Shown here: piece by piece, positions 54,929 through 61,531 of the stretch
Numbering within the stretch: the first letter of the stretch is position 1
Layout of the letters: every line of letters starts with the position of its first letter
Virus record (IMG/VR): IMGVR_UViG_3300032289_001838
Span: 17,590-81,589 of that record
From: a virus
DNA: 64,000 nt
Direction: 5' to 3' (one strand)
Notes under the pieces: generated by a model
The model's input: the letters and a program-made list of their open reading frames with translations, nothing else
Told to the model about the DNA's origin: nothing
The model's database searches: none
Position numbers and translations under genes: made by a program

Positions 54929-55315
54929 TGGTGGAGATGGCGGGGAGTCGCACCCCGCGTCCATAAAAAATTATTACTGCCAGACTACACGCTTATATAT
55001 TTTAAATTGTTAGAGAATAATAATGAAAAATATCTAAAAATATTACCCTTAAGATTTACTAATATCTCGACCATTTACGCAAATCAAATATTTGGTCCAG
55101 TCCAATAATTTACACCCAACACGAATATCAGACTTCATCGTATTGAATGTGCAACAACTTAGGCTGCAAGGGCTACAACGTCATCGTAAGAGAAGTCATA
55201 GCTAACTACGTTATCTTCAGCAGTTAATGTTTTGATAGGTGTATTAAAGAGGCCAACTATCATCCTCTACGTGCCTAACAATAGATATTTATCTATGTCG
55301 AAACTACGCATCCCC
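54929..55315 (-). ncRNA. ssrA: Transfer-messenger RNA (tmRNA)
   Basis: The 5' end GGGGATGCGTAGTTTCGAC and the 3' end CATCTCCACCA form the tRNA-like acceptor with the Ala identity wobble G3:U70, and CCA is encoded. The T-arm reads GCGGG-loop-CCCGC. A pseudoknot-like segment (GGCCTCTT after GAGG) follows the 5' end. The tag frame lies at 55159-55221 and encodes AEDNVVSYDFSYDDVVALAA followed by TAA. The product would rescue stalled ribosomes, tagging with a 20-residue peptide ending in ALAA. It follows the glycan genes by 20 nt and is probably processed from their transcript. Confidence 0.93.
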
Positions 55316-55335
55316 ATAAAATTTTAAAGAACTAA

Positions 55336-56655
55336 TTATAAGTAGTTAACTTTTCTGTATATATTCGGATCAAAATAATGTTCATACCATGAACTAACAT
55401 TTTCACCATAATAATTTATCCATCTGTGTACAGATTTTCCTATCCAAAGTTCCATCTCAACCTTATTATTAAGATAATACAATTTAGATTGTGTCAAATT
55501 AGGTAATGTATTTATATAGCTAGCACTACCCCACCAAAAGTTTCCAGAATAATAATTTTTATACTCAAAATTTAAAAATTTAAACCATGTCAAATATAAA
55601 GATCCACATAAATCAGATTTATCTTCTATTAAATTCAACAAAGAAGTTTTCCATTTTTCAATAACAAAATATTCTAAACAATGCCTCCAAGAGGTCACAT
55701 TTTTATATACAAAATCAGACTGATGTCTTGATGATCCCTTTGTATGGTAGTATAAAATATAACTACTTGGATTTAGTCTACAATAGTTTTGTAAATTGCA
55801 TAATGTATTATATTCTAGATTATTATCTATATATCTTACAATTTCTATTTTAACATCTGAATCTATATTGTCTATTTGTTTTTTAAATTTATAATAGTCA
55901 TCGTGCGATTTTGAATATACGCCAAAATATATTTTGTCAGCCCGCGTATATAATCCTGAATTTTTTAATTTTAAAAGTTGTTCATTAACGATGGTATCCC
56001 AATCATTGTCCAAATAATTGTGTACAAATACAGCAACATTAGTGTTTTCTAATATTCCAATTCCCCCCCATGAACTGTAACTAATATCTTTTACTATATC
56101 GTGGAACAAGTTATCCGTTCTGTATAAATTAGTCTTTTGTTCATGAAAATATTCATACGTTTTTTTATAAAATTTCTTAATATCATTCCATAAAATATCC
56201 ACGTTAATATTATTTTTTTTATTTTGATCACTATTAATGATATCATGAAATCCAATATGACCATCTGGTGCTAAAAATTGTTTATATTTTTCATAGTCAC
56301 TTTTAACCCCGTCGTAACTATGATCGCCATCAATAAAAATGAAATCAAATTTAATCCCCAAAGACTTTATAAAATTGACTGTATCGTTCGATTTAGAATC
56401 GGAAATCAAATAATTATAATTTGGAAATTTTTGTTTAAGTTTATCAAAATTTTCGTTATGTTTTATATCAATTGTAATTACATTTTCAAATATATTACAA
56501 AATCCAACAGTTGTTCCGCCATAGTTAGAACCTATTTCTAACGCGTATTTTTTATTTGCTTTGGAGCTCAATAATTCTATTAATTGTTTATATTCTTCTG
56601 GTTTTTGTTCAATGTTAAACTCTATACATTGATCCCATAATTCTTCGAATTTCAT
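55336..56655 (-). CDS. Methyltransferase-glycosyltransferase fusion
   Basis: Residues 1 to about 190 are a class I methyltransferase (YALEIGSNYGGTTVGFCNIF, FDFIFIDGDHSYDGVKSDYE, DGHIGFHDI). From about 205 a second domain resembles glycosyltransferases of the rhamnan-synthesis type (VAVFVHNYLDNDW, YILYYHTKGSSRHQSDF, WWGSASYINTLPN). The length is 439. It is coupled to a GT2 gene 3 nt upstream and followed by the tmRNA. The pair is a second, smaller glycan locus besides 14.7-22 kb. Confidence 0.75.
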   Translation of the reverse strand: MKFEELWDQCIEFNIEQKPEEYKQLIELLSSKANKKYALEIGSNYGGTTVGFCNIFENVITIDIKHNENFDKLKQKFPNYNYLISDSKSNDTVNFIKSLGIKFDFIFIDGDHSYDGVKSDYEKYKQFLAPDGHIGFHDIINSDQNKKNNINVDILWNDIKKFYKKTYEYFHEQKTNLYRTDNLFHDIVKDISYSSWGGIGILENTNVAVFVHNYLDNDWDTIVNEQLLKLKNSGLYTRADKIYFGVYSKSHDDYYKFKKQIDNIDSDVKIEIVRYIDNNLEYNTLCNLQNYCRLNPSSYILYYHTKGSSRHQSDFVYKNVTSWRHCLEYFVIEKWKTSLLNLIEDKSDLCGSLYLTWFKFLNFEYKNYYSGNFWWGSASYINTLPNLTQSKLYYLNNKVEMELWIGKSVHRWINYYGENVSSWYEHYFDPNIYRKVNYL

Positions 56656-56658
56656 AAT

Positions 56659-57459
56659 TTATCTAGCTGAATTATTAATTTTATATGCACTTAATTCTGG
56701 GTTTTGACCAGTATGTAATGATGTAAATGCTTTTGACATCATACTCTTATATCCTTTATCTTTCCAACGAATTGAAAACTCCAATTCAACGCTTGTTTTT
56801 TCACGGTCATATGTTGTTGAAAACTCACCCACAGACAATAATTTTTTAACATCATGTACTCCTGGTCTTAGAGAAAAATATGGCCAGTTAATATAATACA
56901 TCCACCAATCAAGACCAGTATGCATAGCCATTACATCATCTAAAAATAAAAGATCATTAATTGGCCTATTCTCAAAATAAACAGTCTCCCAAAACTTTCC
57001 TATTATTTTTTTCGGATGCATGTCAGCTGGAAAATTTTTCCAACTCTGGAAGTATCCAATATACCCATATTCTTTATGTTCTTCCATAATATCAATAGGT
57101 TCTCCTATTGTAAACATATTATAAAACTGATGGTCATCTTCCAAATGAAAGACATAATCAGCTTTAGAATCTATTAATCCCTGTCTCCAATGATTTAATA
57201 TCCTAGCGTGTCTATAATTGTCAGGAAAAGATTCCTTCTCAAAAAAACGAAAACTAATTAATTTATCTGGTATATATTTTTTGTAATATTCCATTGCAGT
57301 ATTACGTTCTTCCGATGTTGAAGAATCATCATAATAATGAATTTCATCTATTACATGCTTGTCTGTACAAAAAATGCCAAAACTTTTAATTGCAGCTTTT
57401 AATAAATTAATTCTTTTACAAGCAGTTGTAGTCAATATAACTTTTTTGCCTTTATACAT
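56659..57459 (-). CDS. Glycosyltransferase, GT2-like
   Basis: The 266-residue protein has a GT-A type N-terminus (KKVILTTTACKRINLLKAAI, IHYYDDSSTSEER) and the acidic metal-binding motif FHLEDDHQFYN, followed by a C-terminal region with LDDVMAMHTGLDWWMY. The fold implies sugar transfer from a nucleotide-sugar. The substrate is unknown. It starts near the remnant tRNA and forms an operon with the fusion gene downstream. Confidence 0.75.
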   Translation of the reverse strand: MYKGKKVILTTTACKRINLLKAAIKSFGIFCTDKHVIDEIHYYDDSSTSEERNTAMEYYKKYIPDKLISFRFFEKESFPDNYRHARILNHWRQGLIDSKADYVFHLEDDHQFYNMFTIGEPIDIMEEHKEYGYIGYFQSWKNFPADMHPKKIIGKFWETVYFENRPINDLLFLDDVMAMHTGLDWWMYYINWPYFSLRPGVHDVKKLLSVGEFSTTYDREKTSVELEFSIRWKDKGYKSMMSKAFTSLHTGQNPELSAYKINNSAR

Positions 57460-57474
57460 AACACATTATAAAAT

Positions 57475-57504
57475 TGGAGCGGGTAGCCGGAATCGAACCG
57501 GCAC
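57475..57504 (-). pseudogene. 3'-terminal tRNA-Gly remnant (T-arm, acceptor, CCA)
   Basis: The minus strand reads GCCGG-TTCGATT-CCGGC, TACCCGC, T, CCA, i.e. a perfect T-arm, 3' acceptor strand, U73 and CCA. The 5' half (a GCGGGTA acceptor strand, D-arm, anticodon arm) is missing; instead the endonuclease stop codon lies just upstream. The acceptor and U73 fit bacterial tRNA-Gly. The endonuclease appears to have replaced the 5' part. Confidence 0.75.
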
Positions 57505-57505
57505 A

Positions 57506-58363
57506 TCACTTCACATATAAGTATGTAAAATTTTTCCCATATTTATCTTTTACATACTTTAAAATTTCTTTTAATTCCAATTTGTGAAAAACTTTTAATT
57601 TGTGTGGAAATTGTAATTGTTTTGCGTCAAATTGTTTTGAATGATATCCTTTTATTTCAATATAAACGTCGTCTATTTTAAAATCCGGATAATATTTTTT
57701 TATTGTTCCGTTATACGTATATTCAAAACTATCTGTATTTCGTTTAAATTGTACACCGTGTTCTAAATTATATATTACCCACGCCAATTCCCAACTACTA
57801 CCGCAAAAATATCCTTTATACCAACCTCTTTTACTAGTCCCACTATTTATACGATATCCACCAAATCCTTTATTTTTAAGATAATCTGTTTTTTTAATCC
57901 ACTCATTTTTACATTGTCGAGAACAACAATTTCTATTCTTTAAAGATGGTATCACTTCAAATTCTATTTTACAAGTCTCACATTCTTTTTTAATTTTTTC
58001 TTTTCTATTCCAACCACAAAATTTAGAATTGTTCTTTGCCAACTTAGCTAATCTTTTTTTATCATCGTCAGACCATTTACAATGGCCTCCATTTTTTTGA
58101 GTATAAATCGCAGTACATTTTACAGAACAATATTTATTTTTATTTTTATTTTCAAAATCAATTATATTCTCACAATTTATACATTTTTTTGGACTGCTAT
58201 AATAATCTGTTTTTCTTTTTTCTAAATATATTTTTTTTAATTGTGTATTAAAAAATATTGAACATTTATTAGAACAAAAATGATTGTTAGTTCTTTTTAT
58301 TTCACTTTCGTATTTGACAAACTCAACATTACAGATTTTACAATTTACTAGTATCTTACTCAT
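57506..58363 (-). CDS. tRNA-associated PD-(D/E)XK endonuclease, copy 1
   Basis: From the ATG at 58363 (MSKILVNCKICNVEF) the protein has 285 residues; the ATG at 58390 lacks support from the paralogue. Three Cys-pair motifs follow (HFCSNKCS, KYCSVKC, NCCSRQC), probably zinc fingers. The C-terminal nuclease core reads GYFCGSSWELAWVIYNLEHG, KKYYPDF and VYIEIKGY, the D...ExK motif of the PD-(D/E)XK fold. It is a close paralogue of 59320-60162. It lies between an intact tRNA-Gly(GCC) gene and a tRNA-Gly 3' remnant. It is probably a homing endonuclease targeting tRNA genes. Confidence 0.8.
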   Translation of the reverse strand: MSKILVNCKICNVEFVKYESEIKRTNNHFCSNKCSIFFNTQLKKIYLEKRKTDYYSSPKKCINCENIIDFENKNKNKYCSVKCTAIYTQKNGGHCKWSDDDKKRLAKLAKNNSKFCGWNRKEKIKKECETCKIEFEVIPSLKNRNCCSRQCKNEWIKKTDYLKNKGFGGYRINSGTSKRGWYKGYFCGSSWELAWVIYNLEHGVQFKRNTDSFEYTYNGTIKKYYPDFKIDDVYIEIKGYHSKQFDAKQLQFPHKLKVFHKLELKEILKYVKDKYGKNFTYLYVK

Positions 58364-58420
58364 ACTAATAAATAGTAACATTCGGAGCAAAAAGTGATCT
58401 TTGATTACGCAAAATTAAGA

Positions 58421-58496
58421 TGGAGCACTAGGTCGGGTACGATCCGACAACCTTATCGTTGGCAACGATACGCTCTACCAATTGAGCTACTAGTGC
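58421..58496 (-). tRNA. tRNA-Gly(GCC)
   Basis: Acceptor GCACTAG/CTAGTGC, U73 and encoded CCA. The anticodon stem TATCG/CGATA closes the loop TTGCCAA with anticodon GCC. The T-loop is ATCGTAC instead of the usual TTCRANY. Confidence 0.9.
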
Positions 58497-58604
58497 GTTA
58501 AAATTAATCAACATAGAACCTACATTTTATATCACTTTTTGCATGAAATTATAAAATTTCATCCCATTGACAACCATCGTGGAGGTTGTGATATTTCTGT
58601 CAAC

Positions 58605-58677
58605 TGGAGCAGATGGGAGTTGAACCCACAATCTTCACTTTGCAAAAGTGGTGCATTGCCAATTATGCTACTGCCCC
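58605..58677 (-). tRNA. tRNA-Ala(UGC), first copy
   Basis: Acceptor GGGGCAG/CTGCTCC with the Ala identity pair G3:U70, A73, no encoded CCA. The anticodon loop TTTGCAA gives UGC. One C-A mismatch is seen at the top of the anticodon stem. Confidence 0.82.
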
Positions 58678-58734
58678 ATTTAAAAATCTTACACCAATAT
58701 ATAATATAAGTCAAATCAAAAAATAAAAAATTGG

Positions 58735-59035
58735 ATGACCGTGACTTGCGAATATACGAGGATTTCACTAAGCGTTCCATATTTCAATCAAGTCCAACGG
58801 CACTGTGCGCACAGAAACCATAAACTTAAATCGAATGTCTATCTCGTCAACTTCAGTCTCATCTACCTCCTAATGGCAGAGTGCTATAATTCTATACACC
58901 AACGATCAAATCTAAAACTTATCCCAGACACCTTGGCGGTTTTATGGGCATATTTAACCCACAGATTATTAGCCGAACACAGCCGTTGGTTATTGTTTCG
59001 GACCTAGCCAAGTTCAAACCTCTACCAATGTCTGA
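58735..59035 (-). ncRNA. Unassigned ~300-nt structured RNA candidate inside the tRNA array
   Basis: The 367-nt gap between tRNA-Ala and tRNA-Pro has no convincing gene. It contains a perfect palindromic hairpin (CTGTGCGCACAG, about 58803-58814), a long-range 8-bp complement (ccaacggc near 58794-58801 with gccgttgg near 58982-58989), a 7-bp one (ccataaa near 58818 with tttatgg near 58941) and a stem ccgaaca/tgtttcgg near 58973-59000. These are what I see; a functional RNA is inferred. I do not recognise RNase P, 6S or a group I intron core. Confidence 0.45.
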
Positions 59036-59044
59036 TATATAAAA

Positions 59045-59120
59045 TGGTCGGAATGACAGGACTCGCACCTGCAACCTCCTAGCTCCAAACCAGGCCGTCT
59101 ACTATTGACATTACATTCCG
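59045..59120 (-). tRNA. tRNA-Pro(UGG), first copy
   Basis: Acceptor CGGAATG/CATTCCG, A73 and CCA. The anticodon stem CCTGG/CTAGG closes the loop TTTGGAG with anticodon UGG. The C1-G72 pair is typical for Pro. The T-loop begins TGC rather than TTC. Confidence 0.88.
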
Positions 59121-59131
59121 AATAAATTGTT

Positions 59132-59229
59132 GTCGGTGTTTGATGAATGGATCTTTCGATCACTAGTTCTTACTCTTGTAACTGATGATCACTCATTACA
59201 ATTTCTCTAAAATTACACCCTTAACCGAC
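59132..59229 (-). ncRNA. tRNA-like multi-hairpin element
   Basis: A terminal stem GTCGGT/ACCGAC encloses hairpins AATTT/AAATT, TTGTAA/TTACAA and GATC-GAAA-GATC. The outline is cloverleaf-like, but no T-arm or anticodon arm of a normal tRNA is present. It lies between two good tRNA genes. Confidence 0.4.
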
Positions 59230-59239
59230 ATATATAAAA

Positions 59240-59313
59240 TGGTTGGGGATGATGGAATCGAACCACCACAAGCAGATTCAAAGTCTGCCGCACTACCATT
59301 ATGCAAATCCCCA
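59240..59313 (-). tRNA. tRNA-Gln(UUG)
   Basis: Acceptor TGGGGAT/ATCCCCA, A73 and CCA. The stem GCAGA/TCTGC closes the loop CTTTGAA with anticodon UUG. The U1-A72 start is typical for Gln. Confidence 0.93.
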
Positions 59314-59319
59314 GTTAAA

Positions 59320-60162
59320 TTACTTTTCATAAAGATTGATAAAATCTTTTCCGTATTTTGATGTCACATAATCAATGTACATCTTAATTTTGTGTTTGTC
59401 AATCACATTTAATTTAAATGGAAAAGAATTTATTTTTGCTTTATTTTTATTATCTAAATAACCTTTTATTTCAAAATATTCATTTGTTGATTCAAGAATA
59501 AAGTCTGGATAAAAATTATAGCTCTTGTTGTTATAAACATATGGAAATCCAGCAGTATTTCTTTTAAATTTAATATTATGTTCTAAATTGAATATAACCC
59601 AAGCTAATTCCCAACTACTATTACAATAGTATCCTTTATACCATCCTTGTTTACCTCTTCCACCTTTTTCACGATAACCTCCTCTTTTACCTTTCAAAAG
59701 TCCGTTTACTTTTACATATTCATTTCTACAATTCTGAGAGCAATATATCTGTTTTGATTTTTCTGTTTTTAAAAAATTATTATTACAATACGGACATAAT
59801 ATAGATTTACGTGTTTTTACTCTAATCTGTTTTTTTGCTAATTCAGATAATCTTTTTTTACCTTCTATATCCCATTTTTTGTGACCCCCAAACTTTTGGT
59901 TTTCAATAGCTGCACATTTTGTAGAACAAAATTTATTATTTCTTCTAAAATATTCTAAATTAGTATTACAATATCCACACTTATTTGGATTTAGATTATA
60001 TTTTTCTACTCTATATAGTTTTAATTGTGGTGAAATTGTTTTTCCATTAAACTCTACAGAACATTTATTAGAACAAAAATGATTGTTAGTTCTTTTTATT
60101 TCACTTTTATATTTTAAAAACTTAATATTACATTTTTTACAATTTACTAGTATTTTACTCAT
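59320..60162 (-). CDS. tRNA-associated PD-(D/E)XK endonuclease, copy 2
   Basis: From the ATG at 60162 (MSKILVNCKKCNIKF) the protein has 280 residues. Zinc-finger-like Cys pairs occur as HFCSNKCS, KFCSTKC and YCSQNCRN. The nuclease core is GYYCNSSWELAWVIFNLEHN, NFYPDF and YFEIKGY. It is a close paralogue of the copy at 57506-58363, especially in the first 30 residues and the core. It lies directly downstream of tRNA-Gly(UCC) and 6 nt upstream of tRNA-Gln. The same leader sequence (TTACTATTTATTAGTATG) precedes both copies. Confidence 0.8.
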   Translation of the reverse strand: MSKILVNCKKCNIKFLKYKSEIKRTNNHFCSNKCSVEFNGKTISPQLKLYRVEKYNLNPNKCGYCNTNLEYFRRNNKFCSTKCAAIENQKFGGHKKWDIEGKKRLSELAKKQIRVKTRKSILCPYCNNNFLKTEKSKQIYCSQNCRNEYVKVNGLLKGKRGGYREKGGRGKQGWYKGYYCNSSWELAWVIFNLEHNIKFKRNTAGFPYVYNNKSYNFYPDFILESTNEYFEIKGYLDNKNKAKINSFPFKLNVIDKHKIKMYIDYVTSKYGKDFINLYEK

Positions 60163-60224
60163 ACTAATAAATAGTAATTTTGGAGCGTAAAGTAACTTTT
60201 GAATCAAAATATTTTGTTTGATTC

Positions 60225-60299
60225 TGGTGCAGTAGGAGAGAATTGAACTCTCATTTCAAGTTTGGAAGACTCACGTAATAGCCATTATACCACTACTGC
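60225..60299 (-). tRNA. tRNA-Gly(UCC)
   Basis: Acceptor GCAGTAG/CTACTGC, A73 and CCA. The loop CTTCCAA gives anticodon UCC on a stem TGAGT/ACTTG with two wobble pairs. The T-arm is GAGAG-TTCAATT-CTCTC. Confidence 0.88.
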
Positions 60300-60384
60300 A
60301 TTTTAATAAATTATTAGATGTTCAGTCATCAAATATTTGATGTGTACTATGAACCACGGACAGGTAATCTAATTTCTCATAGCG

Positions 60385-60474
60385 CGGAGGCGAAGGGTGC
60401 TGCCCCCTCAGTGGCTTTTAGACCACGGCAGTTTAGCAAACTGCTGTAGAAACCTGACTATCTACGTCACCTCC
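60385..60474 (-). tRNA. tRNA-Ser(GCU), unusual T-loop
   Basis: Acceptor GGAGGTG/CGCCTCC, G73 as expected for Ser, no encoded CCA. The stem GCAGT/ACTGC closes the loop TTGCTAA with anticodon GCU; a long variable arm is present. The T-loop reads GGCAGCA, without the usual TTC. Confidence 0.82.
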
Positions 60475-60518
60475 ATAAAATCTTTTGACAAACTCCGATT
60501 TCTTCAAGGAACAATATC

Positions 60519-60547
60519 AATATATCAGTTCTCGGTTCCAATGTCAA
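60519..60547 (-). promoter_or_regulatory. Internal sigma70-type promoter in the tRNA array
   Basis: On the minus strand TTGACA (60542-60547), a 17-nt spacer and TATATT (60519-60524), just upstream of tRNA-Ser(GCU). Confidence 0.8.
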
Positions 60548-60567
60548 GTGGAGTTGTATTTAAAGAG

Positions 60568-60651
60568 CGGAAGCAACAGGAATCGAACCTGTGAGGGTTT
60601 ATGGCCCCAGCTGTTTTCAAGACAGTTTCCTCGACCTGCCGGACTACTTCC
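60568..60651 (-). tRNA. tRNA-Ser(UGA)
   Basis: Acceptor GGAAGTA/TGCTTCC with G73. The stem ACTGT/ACAGC closes the loop CTTGAAA with anticodon UGA. A long variable arm and a normal T-arm ACAGG-TTCGATT-CCTGT are present. CCA is not encoded. Confidence 0.92.
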
Positions 60652-60662
60652 ATAAAATAAAT

Positions 60663-60740
60663 TGGTGGACCAGGTGAGAATCGAACTCACATCAGACTGA
60701 TTGCAAACCAGTCTCGCTTAGCCTTAGAACATGCCAGCCC
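60663..60740 (-). tRNA. tRNA-Ala(UGC), second copy
   Basis: Acceptor GGGCTGG/CTGGTCC with G3:U70, A73 and CCA. The stem ACTGG/TCAGT closes the loop TTTGCAA with anticodon UGC. A73 and G3:U70 argue for Ala against Cys. One extra base seems present between the D-arm and anticodon arm. Confidence 0.78.
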
Positions 60741-60747
60741 ATAAATT

Positions 60748-60832
60748 TGGTAGGTGTGGTAGGATTCGAACCTACATAGGATACAATATTTTAAGTATTG
60801 CGGTTGTTCCAGTTTCCCTTATCCACACACCC
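60748..60832 (-). tRNA. tRNA-Leu(UAA)
   Basis: Acceptor GGGTGTG/CACACCT, A73 and CCA. The stem CAATA/TATTG closes the loop CTTAAAA with anticodon UAA. The variable arm is about 8 nt, short for Leu. Confidence 0.88.
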
Positions 60833-60839
60833 GTTAAAT

Positions 60840-60917
60840 TGGTAGTTACGACTGGATTCGAACCAGCACTATTCTATTTTTGAGATAGACGACTCCTTCC
60901 AGTTGGTCTACGTAACC
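60840..60917 (-). tRNA. tRNA with anticodon CAA (Leu) but class I variable loop
   Basis: Acceptor GGTTACG/CGTAACT, A73 and CCA. The stem TCTAT/ATAGA closes the loop CTCAAAA with anticodon CAA. The variable loop is only about 5 nt, unlike normal Leu tRNAs, so charging is uncertain. Confidence 0.75.
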
Positions 60918-60925
60918 ATTGAAAT

Positions 60926-61009
60926 TGGTGGGCATAGAGGGACTTGAACCCCCACGGATTTCTCCACGAGCTTCTAAAACTCGCATGGCTGCGATTACAT
61001 CATATGCCC
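60926..61009 (-). tRNA. tRNA-Leu(UAG)
   Basis: Acceptor GGGCATA/TATGCCC, A73 and CCA. The stem CGAGT/GCTCG closes the loop TTTAGAA with anticodon UAG. A class II variable arm of 13 nt is present. Confidence 0.9.
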
Positions 61010-61019
61010 AATTAAAAGA

Positions 61020-61104
61020 TGGTCGGAGTGATAGGACTTGCACCTACAGGTCTTTCGATCCAGTTCCCAAAACTGGCCCGCCCCTATTTACGGACTACAC
61101 TCCG
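61020..61104 (-). tRNA. tRNA-Pro(UGG)-like, second copy, with long variable region
   Basis: Acceptor CGGAGTG/CACTCCG, A73 and CCA. The stem CCAGT/ACTGG closes the loop TTTGGGA with anticodon UGG. The variable region is about 12 nt, unusual for Pro, and the T-loop begins TGC as in the first Pro copy. Confidence 0.78.
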
Positions 61105-61111
61105 ATTAAAA

Positions 61112-61187
61112 TGGTAGGTGGTATAGGATTTAAACCTATGACATTTTGCGTGTAAAGCAAATGCTCTATCAACTGAGCTAACCACCC
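61112..61187 (-). tRNA. tRNA-Val(UAC)
   Basis: Acceptor GGGTGGT/ACCACCT, A73 and CCA. The stem TTTGC/GCAAA closes the loop TTTACAC with anticodon UAC. It is the first tRNA after the array promoter. Confidence 0.93.
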
Positions 61188-61195
61188 ATTTAAAA

Positions 61196-61320
61196 ATTGT
61201 TATATACTTTATGTCATTATCGCCAGATGGGTTCTGTATTTCAGCATAACACCCAGTGACCGATCAAATGTTTTAACTTATGTTGGGGACATCAGATAGA
61301 GTTTCAACCCCGTTCGTTAT
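61196..61320 (-). other. Leader of the tRNA array with hairpins, no gene
   Basis: This segment of the primary transcript contains a stem ATCG...TGGGT/ACCCA...CGAT with an internal loop, and a GGGG/CCCC hairpin. There is no tRNA signature or reading frame. It could be a processing signal or a further small RNA. Confidence 0.4.
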
Positions 61321-61326
61321 ATTTCT

Positions 61327-61354
61327 AATATACCACACCTTCTCAAATTGTCAA
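61327..61354 (-). promoter_or_regulatory. Main sigma70-type promoter of the tRNA array
   Basis: On the minus strand TTGACA (61349-61354), a 16-nt spacer and TATATT (61327-61332). Confidence 0.82.
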
Positions 61355-61365
61355 CACCTAAAAAT

Positions 61366-61402
61366 CAAAAACCCGTCATTCTTTTTTTGAAGTGACGGGT
61401 TG
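61366..61402 (-). terminator. Intrinsic terminator
   Basis: A stem AACCCGTCA/TGACGGGTT with a T-rich loop is followed on the minus strand by TTTTTGATTTTT. It ends the short transcript from 61493-61521. Confidence 0.85.
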
Positions 61403-61486
61403 GTTCTTTAAGAGCAAACAACCTCGCCTTCAACTTCCAGATGGGAGTTGACTGGCTTGACTAGGTTGTGAAATTAAATTCATATT
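61366..61486 (-). ncRNA. Candidate small RNA (promoter-hairpins-terminator unit)
   Basis: About 120 nt lie between a sigma70-type promoter and a terminator. Inside are a stem ACAACCT/AGGTTGT enclosing a hairpin CAACT/AGTTG, then the terminator hairpin. A 17-codon or shorter frame starting MNLISQPSQ is possible but weak. No known RNA family is recognised. Confidence 0.5.
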
Positions 61487-61492
61487 GTTACT

Positions 61493-61521
61493 AATATATA
61501 GTATTCAGAATGACTAATCAA
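61493..61521 (-). promoter_or_regulatory. Sigma70-type promoter of the small RNA
   Basis: On the minus strand TTGATT (61516-61521), a 17-nt spacer and TATATT (61493-61498). It lies just behind the stop codon of the SNG-repeat gene. Confidence 0.65.
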
Positions 61522-61531
61522 TAAATTTTTA

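Noticed and set aside
58605-58677. tRNA-Cys(GCA) assignment
   Set aside because: A GCA reading requires shifting the loop so that the anticodon stem no longer pairs; G3:U70 and A73 fit Ala(UGC).
58735-59007. Plus-strand open frame of 90 codons in the tRNA array
   Set aside because: The composition is unlike phage proteins here, the strand is opposite to the array, and the region shows RNA-like complementarity instead.
58678-59044. RNase P RNA or 6S RNA
   Set aside because: The conserved RNase P core sequences (such as GAGGAAAGUCC) and the 6S open-promoter-like bubble are not visible.
60919-61155. Plus-strand open frame across the tRNA genes
   Set aside because: It runs antisense through three well-supported tRNA genes.
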